DNA from: Candidatus Aminicenantota bacterium
Lineage (GTDB): Bacteria; Acidobacteriota; Aminicenantia; UBA2199
Direction: 5' to 3'
Assembly (NCBI GenBank): GCA_024644125.1
Contig: JAHELQ010000007.1
Location: forward strand, 3,550-29,372
Length of the DNA stretch: 25,823 bases
This document shows positions 8,130 to 15,618 of this stretch, piece by piece. Numbering within the stretch: position 1 is the stretch's first letter; each line of letters starts with the position of its first letter. Under the pieces are notes generated by a model. It did not search any database, was not told where the DNA came from, and saw nothing but the letters and a program-made list of their open reading frames with translations. The position numbers were made by a program, and so were the translations under genes.

Positions 8130-8733
8130 CGGCGCTTACCACTACGAACTCCCCGTATTCATCGCCCCGTTCAATGCCCTTCGTTTGCGAACACCTGAAA
8201 GTATAGAGACCGGTCTCGCCGGAGGGATCGTACTCCCCGCCATATGCCAGGTCCATGAAAGCCGCGCATACTCCGCGGAACATGTACGCCATGGCGCGGG
8301 GCGCCTTTCCACCGGGGAAATCCTTCGCCATATCGGCTTCATAATAATCCTTCGCCCGAATGACCATTCTCTTGCCCGGATCCAGTTCCGCCACGTCGGC
8401 ATCGGCCCAACCCCAGGCGGTGCACAATGCAAACGCCGCATGCAGCACATCCTCCTTACTCTGGATCATCGGTTTGGCGACGGCGTCCCATTCTTTCGAA
8501 GTGATAACTCCGGTATGGTATCCGCATTCATGAGCCGCGTTCACCAGCAATTCCTCTACCGCATCGATAATATCGTCGGACGCGGCTAACACCATGTTTT
8601 TCGCGAATGAATTCCAGAAAGCCCCCGGCAATTTGGTTACCAATACGTTAAAACCGGAAATAATCCCGTCCTCGTTGGCGTCCACCTGGACTTTTGCCAT
8701 ATCGCTAATTATTTTCTGCCTATCGATTGCCAT
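8113..8733 (-). CDS. V4R-like ligand-binding domain protein, 206 aa
   Basis: The C-terminal half (about residues 105-200) follows the layout of the V4R / heme-NO-binding-type fold. It has an 'A.GWADADV' strand, 'PGKRMVIRAKDYYEAD', a helix with a conserved small-residue run (AYMFRGVCAAFMDLAYGG) and a final 'FRCSQ..GIERG...GEFVV' strand pair. The N-terminal half is a helical region containing NAAHECGYHTG. It aligns segment by segment with the neighbouring 173-aa protein, so the two are probably distant paralogues that could form a heterodimer. Members of this fold bind small hydrophobic or heme-like ligands; the ligand here is unknown. The ATG at 8733 has AAGGAGG upstream. No membrane segment is seen. 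The gene overlaps the downstream desulfurase gene by 17 bp. The fold assignment is by eye and moderate. Confidence 0.65.
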   Translation of the reverse strand: MAIDRQKIISDMAKVQVDANEDGIISGFNVLVTKLPGAFWNSFAKNMVLAASDDIIDAVEELLVNAAHECGYHTGVITSKEWDAVAKPMIQSKEDVLHAAFALCTAWGWADADVAELDPGKRMVIRAKDYYEADMAKDFPGGKAPRAMAYMFRGVCAAFMDLAYGGEYDPSGETGLYTFRCSQTKGIERGDEYGEFVVVSADEYGG

Positions 8734-8751
8734 ATGAATCCTCCTTACCCC

Positions 8752-9273
8752 TTAAGATTTGACCGTGAAGACCGAATGCCCGGCCCCCGACACAATACTC
8801 TGGGATTCATGCACTTTGAAACTACCGGCGGGTTTTCCATAGGCTGCCGCGAACATAGCGCCCACATACCCTACGCCGATAAAATTGACAGCGGTGCTAC
8901 CAGTTCCCCATTTTTTGACCCAACCTTCATCGATATGGGAATGGCGCATGATGACTTCCCCTACGCTTCCGTCTGTCGATTCCACTTCTATTTTTCCCAA
9001 TCCCAATTCCGAAAACATCCGGCACCCGATATCCAACCGTTCAGATGTGTCTTGCACTTTGTTCTTTGCAAAATAATCGGACAAAAAATTCAGGAACGAT
9101 TCCTCTGACGATCGAGCCAGAACTCCTGTTCCTTTCACCAGATCCTCCGCATCGATGGCCAATTGCGTCACCAGGGTGGCGTAATGATGGCAATGGAGAA
9201 CGAAATGCACATCATTCATGTAATGGCGGTTTTTTGACGCGTCAAACTTATAATTCAATTTTAATTCTGCCAT
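8752..9273 (-). CDS. V4R-like protein with N-terminal His cluster, 173 aa
   Basis: This shows a clearer V4R-type pattern than its neighbour. There is a helical start with a His/Cys cluster (HFVLHCHHY, residues ~23-31), then 'FSELGLGKIEV', 'GEVIMRHSHIDEGW', 'NFIGVGYVGAMFAAAYG' and a closing 'SFKVHESQSIVSGAGHSVFTV'. The cluster of His and Cys could bind a metal, heme or other cofactor; this is inferred from composition. The ATG at 9273 follows an AGGAGGAGA ribosome site. It sits 12 bp after the 64-aa gene and 18 bp before the second V4R-like gene, so the three are almost certainly cotranscribed. No DNA-binding or catalytic domain is fused, so it may act as a sensor or carrier protein within the run. 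Confidence 0.68.
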   Translation of the reverse strand: MAELKLNYKFDASKNRHYMNDVHFVLHCHHYATLVTQLAIDAEDLVKGTGVLARSSEESFLNFLSDYFAKNKVQDTSERLDIGCRMFSELGLGKIEVESTDGSVGEVIMRHSHIDEGWVKKWGTGSTAVNFIGVGYVGAMFAAAYGKPAGSFKVHESQSIVSGAGHSVFTVKS

Positions 9274-9285
9274 TGTAATCTCCTC

Positions 9286-9480
9286 CTATAGATACTCATT
9301 GATATCGTGTTCCAGGATGTCGCTAGCCACAGCCTTGAAGTGCTCAAGCAACTTAGGATCATCCTGAATCGAAGCAGCCTTCCGTTTGGGAACGCCGGAG
9401 CGTACCACCAACCTCATTCTCCCTTTCAGACCCTTCTTTTCCTCGACGATTTTAAAAATCTTTTCCAATTGAGCTCCCAT
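9286..9480 (-). CDS. Small basic/helical protein, 64 aa, unknown function
   Basis: The ATG at 9480 has a perfect AGGAGG 6 nt upstream, and the gene is packed 10 bp after the response-regulator gene and 12 bp before the V4R-like gene. The sequence starts with an amphipathic helix (LEKIFKIVEEKKG), has a basic middle (RMRLVVRSGVPKRK) and ends with another helix (LLEHFKAVASDILEH). No family is recognised. Its size and position fit an adaptor between the response regulator and the V4R-like proteins, but this is only positional inference. Confidence 0.65.
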   Translation of the reverse strand: MGAQLEKIFKIVEEKKGLKGRMRLVVRSGVPKRKAASIQDDPKLLEHFKAVASDILEHDINEYL

Positions 9481-9490
9481 CTATTACCTC

Positions 9491-10675
9491 CTACCCCGCC
9501 AGCGACTCTTCGAAGACATCCAGGATTTTGGGAATGACCACATTAAGCAATAATCCCAATTTCACGTTGCCGCCCTCCAACAACATCAGCCATTGGTAGT
9601 CGCCGAGAGGAATGTTTAGCACAATTTTACTATCCGCCAGATCGATAAAATAATATTTCCCGATTTCAGGGAAACCGGAAGATTTCATGACCTTGTTCAA
9701 ATGATCCGTCACCTGGTTGAACAATGCGCACGCAGCGTCATTGGTATTATAACCGATGAGAGATTGCCCATCTGCCGCGGAGAAAATATCTGTTGCCAGA
9801 AGACCATCACCGAGATCTTTTCGTAATGTCTCGATTGCCTCGTTTAATTTACTTACATCCATTTTTACCTCCTTGGGTTTTTTAGGGAAGTTGCGTTCAT
9901 CTTCCAGCAATGTATCCAGAGGAAACCTCGTCTCCAGATCCGAAACGATCTCGATATAAAGATCTTCAGACTCAAACGATTGTTCATCGTTTTGTTTCGG
10001 CAACATACTCTGTTCATCTTTTTGCCGGTAAGATTCCAAAATTAAATGGTCAAGCGAATATTCGATTTTCTTTTCTTTTTTTTCGCATTTATTTTCGATG
10101 GATAATTCGACCGAATCCCAGGATAGTATTTCGAAAGCCGCGATATTTCCTGCTTTAATACCGGACTCGGCATCCAGGAGAACTCCCTGGGAGAAATACA
10201 AGATCCCTGTGTTTTTACCGGATTTGATTTTGACTGTACAGGTCTTCTCCTCCCAGGCTACCAATTGCAAAAAGGAGGGAAGCGCGATACCGGTCAAGAA
10301 TCCATCCGAACGGGCCTCGAGGCCGGCGTTGATTTTTTTTACCAATAGGTCGAAATCCAGCGGCTTTTCCATATACTGAAATGAGCCGAACTGCTCCAGC
10401 CGCCGTTCAACCTCCACAGATCCATAGGCAGTGATCACAATGACCGGAATAGCCGGATACTCGCGGCTTAAATACGCCATCAGTTCAAATCCATCCATCA
10501 CCGGCATCTTGACATCGGTTATCACTAAATCCACCGAAGAGTTCTTCAGTACATCTACCGCCTCTTCCCCATTCGATGCCGTGTTCACCTGAAAATCAGG
10601 TAAAAGAAAAGACAGTCCTTCCCGGACACTAATACTGAATTCCTGATCGTCGTCAACCAACAGCAGATTCGCCAT
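9491..10675 (-). CDS. Response regulator: REC - DUF4388 (PATAN-like) - roadblock/LC7-like, 394 aa
   Basis: Residues 1-115 are a complete receiver domain: acid pocket Asp9/Asp10, phosphoacceptor Asp54 in VITDVKMP, Thr82 in VIVITAYGS and Lys104 in MEKPLD. Residues ~118-215 match DUF4388/PATAN: 'FLTGIALPSFLQLVAWEEK', '...GILYFSQGVLLDAES', 'AAFEILSW'. A charged linker (~216-270) leads to residues 272-394, which resemble a roadblock/LC7 dimerisation domain (GDGLLATDIFSAADGQSLIG..., a family that often regulates small GTPases). No DNA-binding domain is present, so output is likely by protein-protein contact. It heads the six-gene run. A histidine kinase is not adjacent. An internal ribosome site precedes the LC7-like part (see separate entry). 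Confidence 0.85.
   Translation of the reverse strand: MANLLLVDDDQEFSISVREGLSFLLPDFQVNTASNGEEAVDVLKNSSVDLVITDVKMPVMDGFELMAYLSREYPAIPVIVITAYGSVEVERRLEQFGSFQYMEKPLDFDLLVKKINAGLEARSDGFLTGIALPSFLQLVAWEEKTCTVKIKSGKNTGILYFSQGVLLDAESGIKAGNIAAFEILSWDSVELSIENKCEKKEKKIEYSLDHLILESYRQKDEQSMLPKQNDEQSFESEDLYIEIVSDLETRFPLDTLLEDERNFPKKPKEVKMDVSKLNEAIETLRKDLGDGLLATDIFSAADGQSLIGYNTNDAACALFNQVTDHLNKVMKSSGFPEIGKYYFIDLADSKIVLNIPLGDYQWLMLLEGGNVKLGLLLNVVIPKILDVFEESLAG
9860..9874 (-). promoter_or_regulatory. Internal ribosome site and ATG before the roadblock/LC7-like domain
   Basis: On the minus strand AAGGAGGT (9874-9867) is followed by AAAA and ATG (9862-9860), in frame at codon 272 of the response regulator. Initiation here would yield a 123-aa free LC7-like domain. 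The same bases encode Lys-Glu-Val-Lys-Met, so chance is possible, but strength, spacing and exact placement at a domain boundary are all good. Confidence 0.5.
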
Positions 10676-10711
10676 TTGTCCTCTCCACGTCTCTCATTTC
10701 CAGTCTCGCAC

Positions 10712-10739
10712 TATTTAAGATAAATGTGACTTTTCGCAA
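10712..10739 (-). promoter_or_regulatory. Possible promoter of the response-regulator/V4R run
   Basis: On the minus strand TTGCGA (10739-10734), 16-bp spacer, TAAATA (10717-10712). It sits 37 bp before the ATG of the first gene. Both hexamers are imperfect. Confidence 0.35.
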
Positions 10740-10963
10740 CACTTTTAATCCTCACCAATTGCCCTTAAATTTTTAAAAGTGTTTAATCAAAAAACATAAC
10801 CATCTATATCATACCAAAGACATGATTGCAACTTTTTTTCACATATTTTTGTATTTTTTTTGACAACCAGTCCACATTTTTCCCCATCAAATTGGATATT
10901 ACAAACGTTAAAATCAAGTAACATTATTTAACTTAATCAGTATCCAGGAAATCTAAAAAAAAG
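10740..10963. other. AT-rich intergenic stretch between divergent genes
   Basis: The gap between the divergent starts (10676-11020, ~345 bp) is strikingly AT-rich with long T and A runs. Apart from a promoter near each end I see no reading frame, tRNA or clear hairpin in this central part. A lone TTGACA near 10859 lacks a good -10 partner on the plus strand. The composition would fit a bent, protein-bound upstream region. Confidence 0.5.
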
Positions 10964-10992
10964 TTGATTTTACATGAAGCCAATATTATATA
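10964..10992 (+). promoter_or_regulatory. Promoter for the 95-aa protein
   Basis: TTGATT (10964-10969), 17-bp spacer, TATATA (10987-10992). The start would fall near 10999, giving a ~22-nt leader to the ATG at 11021. This rules out longer starts of that gene. Confidence 0.55.
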
Positions 10993-11020
10993 TATGATAC
11001 GAAGGAACATAGGAGGCGAG

Positions 11021-11308
11021 ATGGAAAACACCCTGGATCCCCAACTCATCTACAATGTCTTCACCGGACGAGGATTTCCGGTTCAGCGGATAGACCATTT
11101 CGACCGGGGTGATTATGCCCAGGTAAGAGTCGATCTTAACTACACCGAAACTCTTTCGGTCAACCAACTTCAAGAGATCACTTTCAAACTCGACATCATT
11201 GAAAAGCACGAAAATGTGGAACTCCGCGTCGTAAATATCGACATGAGCCACCAGAGCATGCGAATCAACTTGCATATCAAAAATAATGATATAAATCCCC
11301 AAACCTAA
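11021..11308 (+). CDS. 95-aa protein of unknown function
   Basis: The ATG at 11021 has AGGAGG 4 nt upstream and a promoter ending 29 bp before it. The product is a small soluble protein that alternates hydrophobic and polar residues in its second half (ITFKLDII, VELRVVNIDM, MRINLHI), suggesting a small beta-rich fold after an N-terminal helix (LIYNVFTGRGF). No Cys, no signal peptide, no membrane segment. I do not recognise the family. It has its own promoter, and the following transporter has another, so it is probably transcribed largely alone. Confidence 0.65.
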   Translation: MENTLDPQLIYNVFTGRGFPVQRIDHFDRGDYAQVRVDLNYTETLSVNQLQEITFKLDIIEKHENVELRVVNIDMSHQSMRINLHIKNNDINPQT

Positions 11309-11323
11309 ATTCGTTCACAGTTA

Positions 11324-11352
11324 TTGTATGCAACACTATTAACTGATATAAT
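11324..11352 (+). promoter_or_regulatory. Promoter for the EamA transporter
   Basis: TTGTAT (11324-11329), 17-bp spacer, perfect TATAAT (11347-11352). The predicted start near 11359 leaves ~34 nt to the ATG at 11393 and excludes an earlier ATG in frame. Confidence 0.65.
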
Positions 11353-11392
11353 CCCACGTCAAACAAATTTTTTCCCGGAGGAAAAAATCCAC

Positions 11393-12286
11393 ATGATGTA
11401 CCAGGGTGAATTGGCGGCAATTCTTACAGCTCTATGTTGGAGTTTCAACTCGATTGTCTTCAGTAAGGCCGGAAGCAGGGTTGGTTCCCAAACAGTCAAC
11501 CACATCCGTTTGTGGATTGCGATGTTTGCCCTCTTGATTGTGCACCGGCTTTTTTTCGGCGCATTTTTCCCTTTCCCCATTGAAGATTGGCGCATTTTTT
11601 ATCTTGCGATCTCCGGGATTATCGGTCTCATCATCGGCGATGGCCTGCTGTTTGAATCGTTCGTTTTGATCGGACCCCGGCTATCCATGCTCTTGATGCT
11701 CCTGACTCCGATTTTCGGAAGCATGATGGCCTGGATCGCTTTAGGAGAAACTCTTCAACCAATTGAAATCGCCGGAATTTTTATCACTGTGGCGGGAATT
11801 GGATGGGTCATTTCCGACCGGACGGAACAGAATGTCGGCAGGCCGAAAAAATTTGCGTTGGGAATTCTTCTCGGAGCCGGAGGCGCCGCCGGCCAGGCCG
11901 GAGGGTTGCTGTTTTCCAAGATGGGCATGGAAGGAGGATACTCAGCCGTTTCAGCCAGTCTGGTTAGAATATCGGCTGCCGCGCTCATTATGGGAGCATT
12001 CTTCTTTTTGAAGGGGAAGATGGCCTCGGAAATAAACAAGATGAAAGACCGCAAAGCATTTGCGCAAATACTGAGCGGTAGCCTCGTGGGTCCGGTGCTG
12101 GGAATCATCCTTTCTTTGGTGGCCATTGCCAACACCCAAATTGGAATCGCATCCACGTTGATGTCGCTTGCCCCCATTATCTTGATTCCGGTGTCGCGGA
12201 TATTTTTCAAAGAAAAAATTACAGCCAGGGCTATTGCCGGCACATTGATAGCGATGGCGGGTGCCACGATGTTGTTTTTCTTGTAA
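11393..12286 (+). CDS. EamA/DMT-family membrane transporter, 297 aa
   Basis: Ten hydrophobic segments in two similar halves mark a drug/metabolite transporter with duplicated EamA domains. The first half starts ELAAILTALCWSFNSIVFSKAG and includes LSMLLMLLTPIFGSMMAWIALGE; the second half contains the matching STLMSLAPIILIPVSRIFFKEK. Such proteins export or import amino acids, metabolites or nucleotide sugars across the inner membrane; the substrate cannot be told from sequence. The ATG at 11393 follows GGAGGAA at a somewhat long spacing (about 11 nt), with a second ATG directly after it. Its promoter lies just upstream and a short hairpin follows the stop, so it is likely monocistronic. Confidence 0.85.
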   Translation: MMYQGELAAILTALCWSFNSIVFSKAGSRVGSQTVNHIRLWIAMFALLIVHRLFFGAFFPFPIEDWRIFYLAISGIIGLIIGDGLLFESFVLIGPRLSMLLMLLTPIFGSMMAWIALGETLQPIEIAGIFITVAGIGWVISDRTEQNVGRPKKFALGILLGAGGAAGQAGGLLFSKMGMEGGYSAVSASLVRISAAALIMGAFFFLKGKMASEINKMKDRKAFAQILSGSLVGPVLGIILSLVAIANTQIGIASTLMSLAPIILIPVSRIFFKEKITARAIAGTLIAMAGATMLFFL

Positions 12287-12296
12287 CGGTCCCCGC

Positions 12297-12314
12297 CTCT
12301 GCAAGCAGAGTTTT
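12297..12314 (+). terminator. Weak terminator after the EamA gene
   Basis: CTCTG and CAGAG form a 5-bp stem (outer to a CAAG loop that can add one pair), followed by TTTT. It begins 11 bp after the stop codon. The short stem makes it weak. Confidence 0.4.
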
Positions 12315-12397
12315 CAACAAAAACATTACTTCAAAAGACACCACTATACTTTTTGTAACCATTTCTGGTACAATATACTTTCGAAACGGACAATATT

Positions 12398-15300
12398 ATG
12401 TTAAAAAAATATAGAAGCCCGAAATCACACTTGTTTGCATCCGTCCTACTCATGCTGCTTTTGGCCGGCGAACTCACGGCGCAATTTCACCGCCTCACAA
12501 TGGAAGACGGATTGTCCCAGAGTACTATCTTCGCCATCTCCCAGGACAAGACAGGCTATTTATGGTTCGGCACCCAGGACGGGCTCAACAAGTATGATGG
12601 TTACAAATTTACACATTATAAAAACCAATCGTCCTCGACATACGAATTATCCGATAACAATATTATCGCCCTATTGGTGGATCACCGGGGGACACTGTGG
12701 ATCGGAACGGAGGGAGGGGGCTTGAACTGCTTCGATCCCGCGCTCGAGACATTCAAGCACTACAGAAACGATTCGGCAAATCCAGGCAGCGTCAGTAGCG
12801 ATTACATCACCAGTCTGTTCGAAGATAGCAAGGGAACGATCTGGGTTGGAACCGAAGAAAACGGAATCAACCGTATGGGCCAAAGCACCGGAATTTTTCA
12901 TCGAATCCATCTCACTCCGTCCACACCGGAGAATTCCCTGCCGATCGAACCCGCCGTGACAGGAATACTGGAAACCGAAGGCGGAGGTATCTGGATAAGT
13001 ACCGACGAAGGTATCTTCACATTAAATTCCCGTGGAGAAATCCTCGAATATTTCTCCCATGACCCATCGGATCCGGATAGTATATGCGATAACCGCATCA
13101 ATGCCTTGCTGCGGGACAAAAACGGCGATATCTGGGCGGGAACCTCTAACGGCCTGGACCGTTTGGAACTAAAAAGCGGAATATTCACTCATTTTATCCA
13201 CACCCCCGACGATACGAGGTCCCTCGGCCACAACCATATCAAGAGTCTGCATCAAGATTCCTCGGGGAAATTATGGATCGGTACCGACGGCGGCGGATTG
13301 GATTGTCTGGATCCCCTGACAAAAACATTCACACATTTCAGGAACAATAACTGCGACCCCAGGTCCATATCGGAGAACAGTATTTATTCACTCTTTGAAG
13401 ACCGTTCCGGTGTCCTCTGGATCGGTACCGGCAGCGCCGGAATCAATAAATTCAGCAATAAATCCAAGGCCTTTTTCAGCATTGAAGAAACTCCCGGTAA
13501 CACCGGCCTTCTCCCCAATAGAGTCGTCTGGTCCATATACCAGGATTCCGGAGGTTATTTATGGGTGGGCACGGAACATGGAATTCGCAGAATAGACTTA
13601 GGGAAAAACACCGACAGAGAATATTTTCTGGGCGACGATAGAAGCGCAACTCCCGACACCTCCATCATCCGCTCCATCGTAGAGGATCGCACGGGTTATA
13701 TCTGGGCGGGAACCGACGGAGAAGGTCTCTACCGGTTGAACCCGGTTTCGGGAGAAGTGAAATCGTTCAGGCACACACCATCCGATCCCCAATCGATCAG
13801 TAGCGATCGAATCCTGATTCTATTTTACGACCAGAAAGGCAACCTCTGGATAGGAACCAAAGGAGGCGGCCTGAACATAAAAAAAGCGGGGAAAGATATC
13901 TTTTCTAATTTCATACACGACTCTACCGATTTTAAGAGTCTGGCAAACAACAGTATCTACAGCATCCTCGAAGATTCAAACGGAAATATCTGGATCGGTA
14001 CCCTGGCGGGATTGGACCTCTTTGACCCGGATACGGGAACATTCTCCCATTTCAAACATGATCCCCATGACAAATCTACCATCAGCGACAATGGAATCGG
14101 CTCCATCGTGGAAGATTCAAACGGCAATATCTGGGTGGGTACAGATAGAGGGTTGAACCTTATGCGCCGGGACAAAAGCAAAATTACATTTACTCGCTAC
14201 AAACAGAACGAAGGACTCCCCAATGATTTTATCTATGGGATTCTGCACGACCAAAATAAAAGATTGTGGATAAGCACCAACCATGGTCTGTCCAGATTTG
14301 ATCCAGAAACCGGCAATTTCCGCAATTTCGATAAAACCGACGGATTGCAAGGTAACGAATTCAACGCGGGCGCCTATTTCAAGAATAAGGCAGGCCAGAT
14401 GTTTTTTGGCGGAATCAATGGAATCACCTATTTCTCTCCAGAGCAAATAAAGGAAAACACATTTATTCCACCGGTGGTGCTCACCGCCTTGAAAAAATTC
14501 AACCAGCAGGTCAAATCACCTGTATCTCTCACAAAAATCAAGAATCTTTCTTTATCTTACAGGGATAATTATTTATCGTTCGAATTCGCGGCCCTGGACT
14601 TTCACGCCCCGGAAAAAAATAAATACGCGTACCGGATGGAAGGTTTCGATCCAGGGTGGAATTATATCGGCAATCAACGATTGGCCACCTACACGAATCT
14701 CGATCCAGGCACTTATATTTTTAGAGTGAAAGGCTCAAACAACGACGACGTCTGGAACGATACGGGCCTGGCGATCACTGTAAAAATCATCCCCCCCTTC
14801 TGGATGACAATTTGGTTCAAAGGAATCGTCATTCTTTCCCTATTGATAACGCTCATCCTCATAGTCCGGACAAAAATCGGAAAAATTGAAAAACAAAAGA
14901 AAAAACTGGAACTCATTGTAAAAGAACGCACCTCGCTTCTAGCGGAAACCAATGAGGAACTGCAACGCATCGCCCGGGAAGACGGTTTGACCGGAATCGC
15001 CAACCACCGCACATTCCAGGAAACGCTTGAAAAAGAATGGAAACGGGCCCAACGGGACCAAACGCCGATTACATTGATCATGATCGACATCGATTTCTTC
15101 AAAATTTACAACGACAGCAATGGTCATCTGGCTGGAGATCGATGCCTCTCCAGAGTAGCCCACCTGGTAGAGCAATCGGTTCAACGCCCCGGAGACCTGG
15201 CCGCCAGATACGGAGGCGATGAATTTTCGGTACTGCTTCCCCAAACCGATCAAAACGGAGCCCGGCACGTGGCGCAGAAAATCAAATTGAATGCGGGTAT

Positions 15301-15511
15301 CACCTCGATCCCGTTTCAACACCCCGCGGGTTTTGAGCGCATCACCCTCAGTCTCGGCGCAGCCACAATGCTCCCAACCAAATCACACTACCCGGCGGAA
15401 CTCGTTCAGGCGGCGGACCGCGCCCTCTATGAAGCCAAACGGCGCGGCCGCAACCGGATATACTTTTACGAAGATATTCCCCCCGAAGAAGATACTCGCA
15501 AAGCAAACTAA
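12398..15511 (+). CDS. Periplasmic propeller sensor - Y_Y_Y - TM - GGDEF diguanylate cyclase, 1037 aa
   Basis: A signal peptide (LFASVLLMLLLAGELTA) exports the N-terminus. Residues ~30-690 hold about 14 two-component-regulator-propeller repeats with the W-h-G-T core (e.g. YLWFGTQDG, TLWIGTEGG, NIWVGTDRG), enough for two seven-bladed propellers. A Y_Y_Y-like Ig domain (KYAYRMEGFDPGWNYIG...) follows, then one membrane helix (~803-826), a basic coiled coil and a cytoplasmic GGDEF domain. The active site GGDEF is at residues 939-943, with RPGD (RxxD inhibitory site) exactly five residues before it, so an active, product-inhibited c-di-GMP synthase is expected. In most relatives this sensor half is joined to a histidine kinase; here output is c-di-GMP. 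The ligand is unknown; glycans are typical for the family. No strong ribosome site precedes the ATG. Confidence 0.92.
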   Translation: MLKKYRSPKSHLFASVLLMLLLAGELTAQFHRLTMEDGLSQSTIFAISQDKTGYLWFGTQDGLNKYDGYKFTHYKNQSSSTYELSDNNIIALLVDHRGTLWIGTEGGGLNCFDPALETFKHYRNDSANPGSVSSDYITSLFEDSKGTIWVGTEENGINRMGQSTGIFHRIHLTPSTPENSLPIEPAVTGILETEGGGIWISTDEGIFTLNSRGEILEYFSHDPSDPDSICDNRINALLRDKNGDIWAGTSNGLDRLELKSGIFTHFIHTPDDTRSLGHNHIKSLHQDSSGKLWIGTDGGGLDCLDPLTKTFTHFRNNNCDPRSISENSIYSLFEDRSGVLWIGTGSAGINKFSNKSKAFFSIEETPGNTGLLPNRVVWSIYQDSGGYLWVGTEHGIRRIDLGKNTDREYFLGDDRSATPDTSIIRSIVEDRTGYIWAGTDGEGLYRLNPVSGEVKSFRHTPSDPQSISSDRILILFYDQKGNLWIGTKGGGLNIKKAGKDIFSNFIHDSTDFKSLANNSIYSILEDSNGNIWIGTLAGLDLFDPDTGTFSHFKHDPHDKSTISDNGIGSIVEDSNGNIWVGTDRGLNLMRRDKSKITFTRYKQNEGLPNDFIYGILHDQNKRLWISTNHGLSRFDPETGNFRNFDKTDGLQGNEFNAGAYFKNKAGQMFFGGINGITYFSPEQIKENTFIPPVVLTALKKFNQQVKSPVSLTKIKNLSLSYRDNYLSFEFAALDFHAPEKNKYAYRMEGFDPGWNYIGNQRLATYTNLDPGTYIFRVKGSNNDDVWNDTGLAITVKIIPPFWMTIWFKGIVILSLLITLILIVRTKIGKIEKQKKKLELIVKERTSLLAETNEELQRIAREDGLTGIANHRTFQETLEKEWKRAQRDQTPITLIMIDIDFFKIYNDSNGHLAGDRCLSRVAHLVEQSVQRPGDLAARYGGDEFSVLLPQTDQNGARHVAQKIKLNAGITSIPFQHPAGFERITLSLGAATMLPTKSHYPAELVQAADRALYEAKRRGRNRIYFYEDIPPEEDTRKAN
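12540..14450 (+). repeat. About 14 tandem propeller repeats inside the sensor gene
   Basis: Coding repeats of roughly 45-50 codons, each with a 'D..g.lWiGT..Gl..f' core and often 'F.hf..dp.d..Si..n.I.si.ed' between cores. Thirteen carry W-h-G/S-T and the last reads MFFGGINGITYF. Some neighbours are nearly identical at the DNA level: the stretches at ~13973 and ~14113 share GAAGATTCAAACGG followed by AATATCTGG, which suggests recent blade duplication or gene conversion. Confidence 0.8.
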
Positions 15512-15618
15512 AAATGATATAGCTTTTTTGCGCCAAATCATCTATACTCAAAGATCCGGCTCAATAGACACACCGCCGGGACCGGCACCGTTAGAGAAGG
15601 AGGCGTAGCTACACTATC

